Part shown: positions 48,983 through 58,329 of the stretch, piece by piece
How positions within the stretch are numbered: the first letter of the stretch is position 1
Layout of the letters: each line of letters starts with the position of its first letter
Assembly (NCBI GenBank): GCA_027451405.1
Contig: DAIDJM010000033.1
Span: 62,001 to 126,000 of the forward strand
DNA: 64,000 nt
Direction: 5' to 3'
Source of the DNA: Acetobacteraceae bacterium
Lineage (GTDB): Bacteria > Pseudomonadota > Alphaproteobacteria > Acetobacterales > Acetobacteraceae
Notes under the pieces: model-generated
Told to the model about the DNA's origin: nothing
Database searches by the model: none
The model's input: the letters and a program-made list of their open reading frames with translations, nothing else
Position numbers and translations under genes: made by a program

Positions 48983-49651
48983 ATGCGCCCTGAAGCCGTC
49001 GCGTTCGATATGCTGGGAACGGTGTTCCGGCTCGATCCGCTGGAGCGCGGGCTGCGCGCGCTCGGGCTCCCCGAGGGCGCCACCAGCCTGCTCTACGCTA
49101 CCGCGCAACGCACCGCCTTTGCGCTGGCCGCCACAGGCGATTTCGTGCCGTTCCGCACCCTGCTCGAGGATGCGCTCGATTTCATCCTGCGCGCGCGGGG
49201 CCTCGAGGCCGAGGCCGCTTCACGCGCATCCGTGCTCGATCGTATGGCGGAACTACCGCCCCGCGACGATGCGCTCGATGCGTTCGCGATGCTGCGCGAA
49301 GCCGGCGTGCGGGGCATGGCGCTGACCAATGGTGCCGCCGATTTCACGCGGAAATTGCTCGCGCAGGAGGGCCTCGGGGGCCTGCTCGATCCGGTGCTCT
49401 CGGTCGAGGATATCGGGGTCTACAAGCCGCGCCGCGAGATTTATCGCCATGCCGCGCAGCAGGCGGGCGCCGCGCCCGATCGCGTGGCGCTGGTCGCGAT
49501 CCATGCCTGGGACATCAACGGCGCGATCGCCGCGGGCCTGCGTGGTGCCTATGTCAGTGTCCAAGGGCCCTATCCCGGTTTCATGCGCAAACCGGACGTG
49601 GTGGCGCCATCGCTGCAGGCTGCGGTTCAGGCGCTGCTCGCGATGCCCTGA
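48983..49651 (+). CDS. Haloacid dehalogenase type II (HAD hydrolase)
   Basis: 222 residues. Motif I is AFDMLGTVF with the nucleophile Asp, motif II ALTNGAADF near residue 109, motif III Lys in GVYKPRREIY near residue 145, and VAIHAWDINGA, which matches the HAWD element of L-2-haloacid dehalogenases. The enzyme probably dehalogenates 2-haloacids or hydrolyses a phosphate ester. The ATG at 48983 follows GAGGAGG by 6 nt and is preferred over an in-frame ATG at 48947. Confidence 0.85.
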   Translation: MRPEAVAFDMLGTVFRLDPLERGLRALGLPEGATSLLYATAQRTAFALAATGDFVPFRTLLEDALDFILRARGLEAEAASRASVLDRMAELPPRDDALDAFAMLREAGVRGMALTNGAADFTRKLLAQEGLGGLLDPVLSVEDIGVYKPRREIYRHAAQQAGAAPDRVALVAIHAWDINGAIAAGLRGAYVSVQGPYPGFMRKPDVVAPSLQAAVQALLAMP

Positions 49652-49749
49652 ACCAAGGGGATTGCCCGCCCGCTTCAAAATTCCGGCGCGCCGGGGCAGG
49701 CTTCGCCGGCTCCGCACGCCGCGGAGTGGATCGCCGCCGCGGAGTTCCG

Positions 49750-50361
49750 ATGAAACTTGTCGTCCTCGCCGTCCCTCTCATCCTCGGCGGCTGCGGCCTC
49801 CTGCTCCGCGCCGCCTACACGCCCCCCGACGCGCGTCCCCAGGCGACGATCCCGGGCAATTACGTGGTCGAACCATCGCACACGCAGGTGTTGTTCAGCG
49901 TCGTGCATCTCGGTCTCACCGACTATTACGGCGTTTTTCCCGACAGCAGCGGCACGCTCTATCTCGACAAATCCGACCCCACGAAATCCCAGGTGGACGT
50001 CAAGACCGAGATCGCCACGCTGCGCACGACAAGCACCGCGCTCGATGCCAAACTCAAGGGCGCCGACTGGCTGAACGCCGCGCGCTATCCGGAAATGGAG
50101 TTCCGCTCGACCCGCGTGATCCGCACCGGCGCCAACACCGCGACGATCGAAGGGCTGCTGACGCTGCACGGCGAGACCCACCCGCTCACGCTCCGCGGCA
50201 CCTATAACGGCACCCTGCTGAGCCCGTTCAGCGGCAAATACCAGGTCGGATTTCAGCTCGCCGGCACCTTGCGGCGCAGCGACTGGGGTGTGGGCAATCT
50301 CGTCCCCGCCGTGTCCGACGCGGTGCAGCTGATCATTGGGGCAACGTTCGAAAAACGCTGA
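49750..50361 (+). CDS. YceI-family lipid-binding lipoprotein
   Basis: 203 residues. The signal peptide MKLVVLAVPLILGGC ends in a lipobox with Cys15. The YceI lipocalin-like barrel follows: YVVEPSHTQVLFSVVHLGLT, FRSTRVIRTGANTATIEGLL, LAGTLRRSDWGVG. YceI proteins bind isoprenoid or other lipids in the periplasm. A GGAG 5 nt before the ATG supports the start. The 3' end overlaps that of the GH17 gene by 29 nt on the other strand. Confidence 0.88.
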   Translation: MKLVVLAVPLILGGCGLLLRAAYTPPDARPQATIPGNYVVEPSHTQVLFSVVHLGLTDYYGVFPDSSGTLYLDKSDPTKSQVDVKTEIATLRTTSTALDAKLKGADWLNAARYPEMEFRSTRVIRTGANTATIEGLLTLHGETHPLTLRGTYNGTLLSPFSGKYQVGFQLAGTLRRSDWGVGNLVPAVSDAVQLIIGATFEKR

Positions 50362-51955
50362 CCCGCCGCGGCGCGAGCCGCCAGCCCGCGTGATAGAGCG
50401 CCAGCCCCAAGGCGCAGGCATTCCAGGTGAGCGACGCGCCGTTGAGCGGGCCCTCCTGGATCGCGCTCGCGATCGCGCCGCCGGCGAGCGTCACCACGAG
50501 CGCCACATCGAGCCGGCCGATCGCCCGCCGCGTCCCGCCGCCCGCCGTCTCGATCGCCGCCACGAGCAGCGGCACCGCGAAGGTGCCGAGCGGGAATTCG
50601 CGGTAGCGGGGATCGAACACGAGCAGAAGCTGCATCACCATCGCGGTCCAGGCGAAAACGATCTGCAGGTCCTCGAACCAGACGGCGCGCGGCGGCAGCG
50701 CGAAACGGCGCAGCAGCGTCCGCACGGATTGCGTGGCCTCGGCCGCGCCGCGCGGCGGCGCGGGCGGAACCGCGCCGGCGAGCCGCAGCATCGCGAGCAC
50801 CGCCAGCAGAAGTTGCGCCGGCAGATTGACCGCGCAGGCAATCTCGAGATGAACGTCGTACAGCGTGGCGAGCGAGCCCGCCGCCGCGTAGCCGAGCCCC
50901 GCACCGAGGCCCATCCCGGCCGCGCAGATGGCGCGCGCATCGCCCCGCCCGCGCGCCGTGACCAGTCCGAGACCCGACAAAGCGAGCCCGGCGCCGATCG
51001 AGACCAGCGCATGCCAGGCCCAGAGCGGATCCTCGCGCAGCGGTCCGGCGAGCGGAATTTTCGGCGTGCGGTCGGCATGCATCACGCCCCAGTTCGCGCC
51101 GACGATACCTTCGCTTGCATATTTCCAGCGCTGATCGAAAGCCTCGATGAAATTATAGTCGAAATGTTCGGCCTGGCTCAGCGCGATGAACTGGCGCAGG
51201 AAATGCGCCTCGTTCACCCGGCCCGGCACCGCATCGCGCCGCGGCCGGCCGCGGCTCGGCCAGCCGGTTTCGCCGATGGCGACGACCTTGCCGGGAAACA
51301 GGGCGCGCATCTGGCGGTAGACGTCATCGACATGGGCGACCGCGCGGTCGATGCCGGTCGGCACATCCTCCCAATAGGGCAGCAGATGGACGAGAACCAC
51401 GTCGACATGGGACGCCACCTGGGGGAACTGTTTCCAGAACTCCCAGACGTCGGCATAGGCGACCGGCTGCTTCACCGCGCGCCGCACGCGGTCGATATCG
51501 GCGATCAGCGCGGCCACCGGGAGGTCGCGCCGCAGCAGCACCTCGTTGCCGACCACGACGCGTTCGATCGTATCGGGGTAGCGGCGGGCGAGCGCGATCC
51601 CGCGCGCGATTTCGGCATCGTTTTGGACAGGATCGCTGCCGAGCCAGATCCCCTGCCACAGTTTCAGCCCGTGCTTCCGCGCGATCGCGGCCGTATCGAA
51701 CGTGCCCTCGAGCGCGGAATAGGTCCGCACCGCCCGGGTGATGGGGGCAAGCAGCGCGAAATCCTGATCGACTTCGGCCTCGGTCGCGAATGTCTCGTCG
51801 AAAGGCGAGTCGCCGTCGCGGTAGGACGCGTAGGAGAGCGAATTGAATTTTCGCACATGCACGCCTGGCTCCGGGTCCACGGCCCGGTTCGGGAGCCACC
51901 AGAGCAGCAGGATCGCCGCCGAGAGGGCGAGCAGGAGGGTCAGAGGGCGGCGCAT
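50333..51955 (-). CDS. Glycoside hydrolase family 17 membrane protein (beta-1,3-glucan-active)
   Basis: 540 residues. An N-terminal membrane anchor (LTLLLALSAAILLLWWL) precedes a GH17 barrel with both catalytic glutamates: E138 in VVVGNEVLL and E229 in AIGETGWPS. The last 190 residues hold about six membrane helices. This architecture is typical of proteobacterial proteins annotated as beta-1,6-glucan synthase or glucan transglycosylase, which may modify periplasmic or exported beta-glucans. No glucan synthase gene is adjacent. Its 3' end overlaps the yceI 3' end. Confidence 0.85.
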   Translation of the reverse strand: MRRPLTLLLALSAAILLLWWLPNRAVDPEPGVHVRKFNSLSYASYRDGDSPFDETFATEAEVDQDFALLAPITRAVRTYSALEGTFDTAAIARKHGLKLWQGIWLGSDPVQNDAEIARGIALARRYPDTIERVVVGNEVLLRRDLPVAALIADIDRVRRAVKQPVAYADVWEFWKQFPQVASHVDVVLVHLLPYWEDVPTGIDRAVAHVDDVYRQMRALFPGKVVAIGETGWPSRGRPRRDAVPGRVNEAHFLRQFIALSQAEHFDYNFIEAFDQRWKYASEGIVGANWGVMHADRTPKIPLAGPLREDPLWAWHALVSIGAGLALSGLGLVTARGRGDARAICAAGMGLGAGLGYAAAGSLATLYDVHLEIACAVNLPAQLLLAVLAMLRLAGAVPPAPPRGAAEATQSVRTLLRRFALPPRAVWFEDLQIVFAWTAMVMQLLLVFDPRYREFPLGTFAVPLLVAAIETAGGGTRRAIGRLDVALVVTLAGGAIASAIQEGPLNGASLTWNACALGLALYHAGWRLAPRRVSVFRTLPQ

Positions 51956-52046
51956 CGGCCGCGAGGATGAGGCAAAATCCGGCCGGGGGGAAACCGGCCG
52001 AACCCGCGCGGCAACCCGTCCCCGTGCACCGGCGTTCCGTCGGGCC

Positions 52047-52964
52047 ATGGCGGAACCCGGAATGGAGCAGGTCGAGTGCCTCGTCGTCGGCGCCGGACCC
52101 GCCGGCTTGACCGCCGCCATCTATCTGGGCCGGTTCCGCCGCGCCTGCCTCGTGATCGATAGCGGCGCGCCCCGCGCGGCCTGGATTCCGGTCTCCCACA
52201 ACATCATCGGCTATGCCCAGGGGATCGGCGGGAACGCCCTGCTCGACCGGCTGCGCGTCCAGGCGACCCAATACGGCGCGCGAATCGAGCCGGGCGAGAT
52301 CCTGGCGCTCGAGCGGCACGAAGACGGGTTCGCGGCCCGGCTCGCCGATCGCAGCGTTCAGGCCCGCCGCGTATTGCTGGCCACCGGCGGATTGGATGTG
52401 GAGCCGGAACTGCCCGGCATCCGCGACGCCGTGCAGCGGGGCCTGGTCCGCTATTGCCCGATTTGCGACGCCTATGAAGCCGCCGGCAAGCGCGTGGCCC
52501 TCATCGCCTACGGCAAATGCCGGATTCGCGAAGCCCTGCTCCTGCGGGCCTATACGCCGCTTCTGACCGTGCTCACGCTCGGCCGCGACATGGACATCAG
52601 CCCGCAGGAACGGCAGGCCCTCGAGGCGGCCGGGGTGGCGATCGTCGAGCGCCGCGTGGAGCGGCTCACCCGGAGCGACGACGCGATCAAGGCCTGGCAC
52701 ATGCATGGCGGCGAGATTCACGAGTTCGACGTCATCTATTCCGCGCTCGGAACACGATTGCGCTCGGCCCTGGCGGTCGATCTCGGCGCGGAGGCCGATC
52801 GCGACGGCGCGCTGATCGTCGATTCCCATCAGCGGACCCGGGTGCCCGGGCTGTTTGCCGCGGGCGACGTGGTGCGCGGGCTGTCTCAGGTGAGCGTCGC
52901 CGCCGGGCAGGCGGCGATCGCGGCCACGACCATGAATGCGAGCCTGCCGTTCCCGAAAGCCTGA
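52047..52964 (+). CDS. Thioredoxin-reductase-like FAD oxidoreductase
   Basis: 305 residues. The FAD-binding GAGPAGLTAA lies near residue 15 and the redox motif CPIC is at residues 137-140 in RYCPICDAYEA, as in thioredoxin reductases. The second (NADPH) nucleotide loop is degenerate: ALIAYGKCRIREAL where GGGxxA is expected. The C-terminal FAD motif GLFAAGDVVRG is normal. The electron donor is therefore uncertain. A second start, ATG 52062, is possible. Divergent from the GH17 gene. Confidence 0.85.
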   Translation: MAEPGMEQVECLVVGAGPAGLTAAIYLGRFRRACLVIDSGAPRAAWIPVSHNIIGYAQGIGGNALLDRLRVQATQYGARIEPGEILALERHEDGFAARLADRSVQARRVLLATGGLDVEPELPGIRDAVQRGLVRYCPICDAYEAAGKRVALIAYGKCRIREALLLRAYTPLLTVLTLGRDMDISPQERQALEAAGVAIVERRVERLTRSDDAIKAWHMHGGEIHEFDVIYSALGTRLRSALAVDLGAEADRDGALIVDSHQRTRVPGLFAAGDVVRGLSQVSVAAGQAAIAATTMNASLPFPKA

Positions 52965-52978
52965 GTGCCGCCAGGAAA

Positions 52979-54238
52979 CTACAACAACACCCGCAGCAAC
53001 GCCGCCTTCCACTCGTCGAGGCGCTCGAGCAGCCCGCGATGGCGCCATTGCGCGAGCGTCACTTCCCGGCTGGCCGCCCGGTCGCGCTGAAAGGCGGCCT
53101 CCATCTGCGCGCCGAATTCCGGCCCCAGGATCACCGCATCGACCTCGTTGTTCCAGATCGCGCTCCGCCAGTCGAGATTCGACGACCCCACGGCCGACCA
53201 CGCGCCGTCAATCACGGCGGTCTTGGCATGCAGGATGCGGAATTGCCGCTCGAAGATGCGCACGCCCGCCTCGAGCAGCGGCCCGTAGCTCGCGCGTCCC
53301 CCGGCAACCGCGGTTTCGCTGTCGCTTTTGCCGGGCAGCACGAGCTCCACATCCACGCCGCGCCGGGCCGCGAGTTCGAGTCCGCGCATCAGATCTGGTG
53401 TCGGAACGAAAAAGCCGGTGGTCAGATGGATGCTGCGCAGCGCGAGCGCCATGGATGCGAGCAGCGAGCGGTAGATCAGCGGCTCGTCGCGGCCTGGCGT
53501 GCCGTCGATCGCCTGCACGGTCGTGGGTCCGTCCGGCGCCGCCGCGGCCGGCGGATCGGCGATCCGCGGGCCGCCCTGGCTCCGCCAGGTGGCGACGAAA
53601 AACCGCTCGAACTGCACGGCAACCGGACCTTCGATGCGCACATCGGTGTCGCGCCAGGCCTGGTCGTCCACCGGGGCGGTGCGCGGACGCAGCGGATTTT
53701 CATAGACTTTGGTGATGTTCACGCCGCCGGTGATCGCGATCCGGCCGTCGGCCACCAGCAGCTTGCGATGGTCGCGCTGGTTGATCTGCAGCGGGTCGGT
53801 CAGCAACGGGTGAAACGTGACGACGCGCACGCCGCCGCGGCGCAGCGTATCGAAAACCGAGCCGGGACTTTCCAGCGCGCCCCAGCCGTCATGGATCAGG
53901 TTCACTTCCACGCCGCGCGCATGCGCCGCGATCAGGAGCGCCGAGAATTGCGCGCCGGCCACCGCATCGTATTCGTAACTCTCCATGTCGATCCGGTGGC
54001 GCGCGCTGCGGATCGCGCTCGCGAGGGCCGCGAAACTCGCCGGCCCGTTGATCAGCAGCTGCACGCGATTGCCCGGCACGTAGGGCAGGTCGGACAGCTT
54101 TTCACCGGCCTCTTGCATGAGCTGGATGTTGCGCGCCGGGTCGGCAAGGGCCGCGCGGGTGAGCGCGGAAAAATCCACGCCCGGCGGCTCCGACGCGATG
54201 CACCCGGCAAAGGCCAGGAGCAGCGGGGCGCTCCACAT
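52979..54238 (-). CDS. Phospholipase D-family lipoprotein (cardiolipin synthase-like)
   Basis: 419 residues with two PLD active-site motifs: HRKLLVADGRIAITGG near residue 155 and HAKTAVIDGAWSAVGSSNLD near residue 340. The N-terminus MWSAPLLLAFAGC carries a lipobox but is short and lacks positive charges, so export is likely but not certain. Other motifs (ESYEYDAVAGAQFSALLIAA) fit ClsC/Cls-type phosphatidyl transferases. A minus-strand terminator and a family B half element lie upstream, separating it from the ABC-F gene. Confidence 0.82.
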   Translation of the reverse strand: MWSAPLLLAFAGCIASEPPGVDFSALTRAALADPARNIQLMQEAGEKLSDLPYVPGNRVQLLINGPASFAALASAIRSARHRIDMESYEYDAVAGAQFSALLIAAHARGVEVNLIHDGWGALESPGSVFDTLRRGGVRVVTFHPLLTDPLQINQRDHRKLLVADGRIAITGGVNITKVYENPLRPRTAPVDDQAWRDTDVRIEGPVAVQFERFFVATWRSQGGPRIADPPAAAAPDGPTTVQAIDGTPGRDEPLIYRSLLASMALALRSIHLTTGFFVPTPDLMRGLELAARRGVDVELVLPGKSDSETAVAGGRASYGPLLEAGVRIFERQFRILHAKTAVIDGAWSAVGSSNLDWRSAIWNNEVDAVILGPEFGAQMEAAFQRDRAASREVTLAQWRHRGLLERLDEWKAALLRVLL

Positions 54239-54250
54239 GAATTTCGGAAC

Positions 54251-54292
54251 AAAAAAGCCGGTCTTCGGATCAGGCGGACGCCGAAACCGGCA
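54251..54292 (-). terminator. Rho-independent terminator for the ABC-F gene
   Basis: On the minus strand a stem (54281-54291 with 54257-54268; GCCGGTTTCGG against CCGAAGACCGGC) is followed directly by TTTTTTG (54251-54256 and beyond). This is the clearest intrinsic terminator in the window. It lies after the ABC-F gene and its repeat, and just before the phospholipase D gene. Confidence 0.7.
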
Positions 54293-54302
54293 CCGCCCCC
54301 AT

Positions 54303-54343
54303 GCGAAAAAGTTTTTTTGGTTCTTTTTTTTCAAAAAAAGAAC
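54303..54343. repeat. Family B half element
   Basis: GCGAAAAAGTTTTTTTGGTT and then a T-run/A-run palindrome ending GAACA match the reverse complement of the left block of copies 1 and 2, with longer homopolymer runs as in copy 3. The core and the other block are missing. It lies 20 nt after the ABC-F stop codon. Confidence 0.78.
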
Positions 54344-54363
54344 AAGCCTGCAAAGACCTCGCC

Positions 54364-56217
54364 TCATTGCGCCGCCTCGAGCGCAGCCTCCGCTTCCAGC
54401 CAGGTTGCCTCGAGCGTCTCCTGTTCGAGGGCGATCGAGGCCAGCCGCGTCTGCGCCGCGGTCACTTCGGCGCCGCGGTCCTTCGCGTAGAAATCCGGAT
54501 CGGCCAGTTTCGCCTCCAGCGCCCGGCGCTCGGCGACCAGCTTCGCGATCGCCGCCTCGGCATCGCGCGCCTGTCGGCGGAGCGGCGCCAGCCGCTCGCG
54601 CGCTTCGGCGCGTTCGCGGCGATCGTCGCGCTTCTTCGGCCCTTCCGCTTTGACCGGGCGCGCGCGCTCGGCGAGCAGCATGCGATAATCGTCGAGATCG
54701 CCGTCGAACGGGCGCACGCTGCCGTCCGCCACGAGCCAGAGCCGGTCGGCCACCAGCGAGATGAGATCGGGATCGTGCGTGATCAGCAGCACCGAGCCGG
54801 AAAAATCCGCGAGCGCGCGCACCAGCGCGTCGCGCGCGTCCATGTCGAGATGATTGGTCGGCTCGTCGAGGATCAGCAGATGCGGTGCGTCCCGCGTGGC
54901 CAGGGCCAGCAACAGGCGCGCGCGCTCGCCGCCCGACAGCGCGCCGGAGGGCGTATCGGCGCGGTCGGCATCGAGCCCGAACCGCGCGAGCTGCGCCCGC
55001 CATTGCGTCTCCGTCCCGCGCGGCCAGACGCGTTCCATGTGCGCGACGGGGCTGCCGCCGGCATCGAGCTCGGTCTCCTGATGCTGCGCGAAATATCCGA
55101 CGCGCAGGCCCCGCGCGCGGCGAAGCTCGCCGGCCATGGGCGCGAGCCGTCCGGCCAGCAGTTTCGCGAACGTCGATTTGCCGTTGCCGTTGGCGCCGAG
55201 CAGCGCGATCCGGTCGTCCGCATCCACCGACAGCGACACCTGGCGCAGCACCTCCCGTCCGTCATAGCCGGCGGCGACGCGGTCGAGCCCGAGGATCGGA
55301 GGGGCGAGCGCCGGCGGCGCCGGGAAGTCGAACCGCGCCGGTGCCGCTTCCATAACGGTTTCGATCACGGGAAGTTTCGCGAGCGCCTTGAGCCGGGCCT
55401 GCGCCTGCCGCGCCTTGGTCGCCTTGGCGCGAAACCGGTCGACGAACGCCTGCATATGCGCGCGCCGTGCGGCGATCCGTTCGGCGGCGCGCGATTGCTG
55501 CAAGGCCTGTTCGGTGCGGATACGCACGAATTCGCTGTATCCTCCGGGGGTGAGGGAGAGTTTCTGACGGTCGAGATGCACGATCGCCTCGACCGCGCGG
55601 TCGAGCAGGCCGCGATCGTGCGAGACGATCAGGCAGGCGCCGGGAAAACGCGCGATCCAGCTTTCCAGCCAGAGGGTGGCCTCGAGATCGAGATGGTTGG
55701 TCGGCTCGTCGAGCAGCAGCAGGTCGGGGTTGGCGAACAGAGCCGCCGCCAGGGCGACGCGCATGCGCCAGCCCCCCGAAAACGAATCGACCGGCCGCGC
55801 CTGCTGCTCGGCCGAAAACCCCAGACCTGCGAGAATGGCCGCAGCCCGGGCAGGGGCCGCATCGGCGCCGATCGCGCGCAATCTTTCATGGATCTCCGCG
55901 AGACGCGCGGCTGAGGCATGCTCGGCTTCGGCAAGCAGCGCCAGACGCTCCGTATCGGCCCGCAGCACGATCTCGAGCAGGCTGGCGCTGCCCTGCGGCG
56001 CCTGCTGGGAAACCGTCGCCAGCCGCACGCCCCGGGCCAGCCGGATATCGCCGCCGTCCGGCGCGATCTCGCCCGTGATCGCCCGCAGCAGCGTCGATTT
56101 CCCGGTGCCGTTGCGCCCGACCAGGCCCACCCGGCGGCCCGGCTCGAGCGTGAGCGACGCCTGATCGAGCAGCGTGCGCCCCGCCACCCTGAGCGTCAGG
56201 TTCGTGAGGGTGAGCAT
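54364..56217 (-). CDS. ABC-F family ATP-binding protein (Uup/YheS-like)
   Basis: 617 residues with two ABC domains and no membrane segments. Walker A motifs are GRNGTGKST near residue 37 and GANGNGKST near residue 335; both Walker B regions read LDEPTNHLD. The inter-domain linker (residues 230-300) is basic. A C-terminal coiled coil (about 530-617) is of the Uup/YheS type. ABC-F proteins act on the ribosome E site to relieve stalling or regulate translation. The start ATG lies 8 nt after the ROK gene stop, so the two are probably cotranscribed. Confidence 0.9.
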   Translation of the reverse strand: MLTLTNLTLRVAGRTLLDQASLTLEPGRRVGLVGRNGTGKSTLLRAITGEIAPDGGDIRLARGVRLATVSQQAPQGSASLLEIVLRADTERLALLAEAEHASAARLAEIHERLRAIGADAAPARAAAILAGLGFSAEQQARPVDSFSGGWRMRVALAAALFANPDLLLLDEPTNHLDLEATLWLESWIARFPGACLIVSHDRGLLDRAVEAIVHLDRQKLSLTPGGYSEFVRIRTEQALQQSRAAERIAARRAHMQAFVDRFRAKATKARQAQARLKALAKLPVIETVMEAAPARFDFPAPPALAPPILGLDRVAAGYDGREVLRQVSLSVDADDRIALLGANGNGKSTFAKLLAGRLAPMAGELRRARGLRVGYFAQHQETELDAGGSPVAHMERVWPRGTETQWRAQLARFGLDADRADTPSGALSGGERARLLLALATRDAPHLLILDEPTNHLDMDARDALVRALADFSGSVLLITHDPDLISLVADRLWLVADGSVRPFDGDLDDYRMLLAERARPVKAEGPKKRDDRRERAEARERLAPLRRQARDAEAAIAKLVAERRALEAKLADPDFYAKDRGAEVTAAQTRLASIALEQETLEATWLEAEAALEAAQ

Positions 56218-56224
56218 GATCGCG

Positions 56225-57136
56225 TCAGGGCTGGACGGCGCAAGCCTTGTCCCAGAGCCACGCCGCGCCGCGTACCCCCGAACTGTCGCCATGTTCCGCG
56301 CGCAGCACGGGTGTGCGCACCTCGTCGGCCAGCACATAGCGCCGCATCAGCACCGGCACCCGCTCATAGACGTGCCGCATGTTCGACAACCCTCCGCCCA
56401 CGACGATCGCGTCCGGGTCCAGGATGTTGGCGATCACGGCAAGGCCGCGCGCCACCCGGTCGGCATGGCGTTCGATCGCGCCCTGGGCCCTCACATCGCC
56501 CGAACCGGCCCGGCTTTCCAGGTCCGACGCGTCGCACGCGCCCGGACCGTCGCAATCCGCGGCGAGCGAAGGCCCGGCGATATAGCGTTCGAGGCAGCCT
56601 TCGAGCCCGCAGAAACAGCGCGGATAAGGCAGGTCCTGGGCCCGCGGCCAGGGCAGGGGGGTATGGCCCCACTCCCCGGCGATCCGGTGCAGGCCCGGCA
56701 ACACCCGACCGTCCACCACGAGCCCGCCGCCGCAGCCGGTGCCGAGGATGACGCCGAACACCGACCGGCAGCCGGCCGCGGCGCCGTCGCTGGCTTCCGA
56801 GAGAGCGAAGCAATTGGCGTCGTTCTCGACGCGAACGGGCCGGTCCAGCGCCAGGGCGAGATCGGTGTCGAAGGGTTTCCCGTTCATCCAGAGCGAATTG
56901 GCATTGCGGATGCGGCCGGTGGCCGGGCTGATGGCGCCGGGGATGCCGATGCCGACCGTGCCGCGCGCCCCAAGCGCGCTCTCCGCGCCGGCGACGAGCT
57001 CGGCGACGGTGCGGATCGCGCCCTCATAGCTGCGTGGATTGGCGACACGGCGGCGAAGCAGGGCGCGGTTGTCGTCGGCGAGCGCGATGATTTCGATCTT
57101 GGTGCCGCCGAGATCGATGCCGAGGCGGAGAGTCAT
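56225..57136 (-). CDS. ROK-family sugar kinase (fructokinase-like)
   Basis: 303 residues. ATP phosphate loop GIDLGGTKIEI at the N-terminus, sugar-binding NDANCFALSEA near residue 105, GTGCGGGLVVDG, and the ROK zinc motif CFCGLEGCLERYIAGPSL near residue 178. The overall match is to Mak/NagK-type kinases, probably acting on fructose or another hexose. No sugar transport genes are adjacent. It leads into the ABC-F gene. Confidence 0.88.
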   Translation of the reverse strand: MTLRLGIDLGGTKIEIIALADDNRALLRRRVANPRSYEGAIRTVAELVAGAESALGARGTVGIGIPGAISPATGRIRNANSLWMNGKPFDTDLALALDRPVRVENDANCFALSEASDGAAAGCRSVFGVILGTGCGGGLVVDGRVLPGLHRIAGEWGHTPLPWPRAQDLPYPRCFCGLEGCLERYIAGPSLAADCDGPGACDASDLESRAGSGDVRAQGAIERHADRVARGLAVIANILDPDAIVVGGGLSNMRHVYERVPVLMRRYVLADEVRTPVLRAEHGDSSGVRGAAWLWDKACAVQP

Positions 57137-57175
57137 GGTGCGGGGCGGGAGTGTGACCCGCCCGGGCGCCGCGGT

Positions 57176-57541
57176 CTATGGCCAGGATGCGGTGCGGTTG
57201 CGCTCCTGCGCCGGGGTCAGGGTCGCGGGTCCGTCGGCGAGCGGGCTCGGATGGTCCGGCAGTGCTGCCGGGTCGGCGAAACATTCGGCCTGCCCGAGCG
57301 TGCGCGTGCAGAAGCGCGGCGGCGCCGGAGGCGGCTCGACCGGCTTGCAGTAGCTCTTGCCCTGATCGAGGCGGACGATCGAGCAGTTGCGGCCGCTCAC
57401 GACCGAATAGAGCAGGTCGAAACCGTCGCGGTGGAAGGTCGCGACCGAGGCGGCCTCGGCCGCGGCGACGGCCACCACGGGGGTTGCCGCCGGATGACAG
57501 GCGGCAACCGGGAGCAAAGCGAGGAACCAGAAGGGTCGCAT
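57176..57541 (-). CDS. Small Cys-containing lipoprotein of unknown function
   Basis: 121 residues. The signal MRPFWFLALLPVAAC ends in a lipobox with Cys15. Three further cysteines (NCSIVRL, YCKPVEP, FCTRTLGQAECF) may form disulfides. No family is recognised. A GTG at 57544 could add one residue. It lies upstream of the ROK gene on the same strand, 39 nt away, and divergent from the yfgM-like gene. Confidence 0.68.
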   Translation of the reverse strand: MRPFWFLALLPVAACHPAATPVVAVAAAEAASVATFHRDGFDLLYSVVSGRNCSIVRLDQGKSYCKPVEPPPAPPRFCTRTLGQAECFADPAALPDHPSPLADGPATLTPAQERNRTASWP

Positions 57542-57648
57542 CACGCGCAGGCTAGCGGGCGCGGGTGAACGGAGGGTTTTCCCCGCCGCCCGCCGCCGCT
57601 ATGGTCCGCCGCTCACGCCGCCCCCGAACGCGAACCGGACCCCGACGC

Positions 57649-58329
57649 TTGCCCGACATTTTCGACGAGGTGAACGAAGACCTGCGCGCCGAACGGGCGC
57701 AGGCCGCCTTCCGGCGCTACGGCTGGGCCGGAGCCGCGGCGCTGGTGCTGATCCTGGCCGGCACGGCCGGCTATGTCTGGTGGCGCGAGCAGCAGAACGC
57801 GGCGGCCGAGGCGGCCGCCTCGCGCTTCCTCGCGGCCCAGAAGCTGGCAGCGCCCCGCGCGCTGGGGCAACTGCCGCCCAAGGAGGCCGACGCCGAATTC
57901 GCGGCCATCGCCGCGAGCGGGCCTCCGGGCTATCGCGTGCTGGCCAGGCTGCAACTCGCGGCGCTCGAGTGGCAGCGCGGCGAGACCGCGAAGGCGGTCG
58001 CCGACTGGCAGGCGGTCTCGGCCGACGCCTCCGCACCCTCCTTGCTGCGGGATTTCGCGACCCTCGCCCGGGCGCAGCACCAGCTCGACAGCGCCGATCC
58101 GGCCTCTCTCAAGGCGGAGATTCTGCCGATCGCCTCGGGTGGTTCCCGCTGGCGGCCGATGGCCGAGCAGACCATGGCCATGCTCGATATCCGGCTCGGC
58201 AAACAGGAAGATGCCCGCGCGATCCTGAAGGCGCTGTCGGCCGATCCGCTGGCCTCGCAGAACATGCGCGAGATGGCGGCCGATGCGCTCCTGGCACTCG
58301 GCGACGAGGGGTCCGGGCACAAAGGATGA
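57649..58329 (+). CDS. YfgM-like TPR membrane protein
   Basis: 226 residues. A short cytoplasmic start (DIFDEVNEDLRAERAQAAFR) is followed by one membrane helix (AGAAALVLILAGTAGYVWW) and a periplasmic tetratricopeptide-like domain. YfgM acts as an ancillary chaperone at the Sec translocon. The TTG at 57649 is preferred over the ATG at 57601 because the extra 16 codons have unusual third-position A, unlike the rest. It overlaps bamB by ATGA, as in the conserved yfgM-bamB-der order. Confidence 0.82.
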   Translation: MPDIFDEVNEDLRAERAQAAFRRYGWAGAAALVLILAGTAGYVWWREQQNAAAEAAASRFLAAQKLAAPRALGQLPPKEADAEFAAIAASGPPGYRVLARLQLAALEWQRGETAKAVADWQAVSADASAPSLLRDFATLARAQHQLDSADPASLKAEILPIASGGSRWRPMAEQTMAMLDIRLGKQEDARAILKALSADPLASQNMREMAADALLALGDEGSGHKG

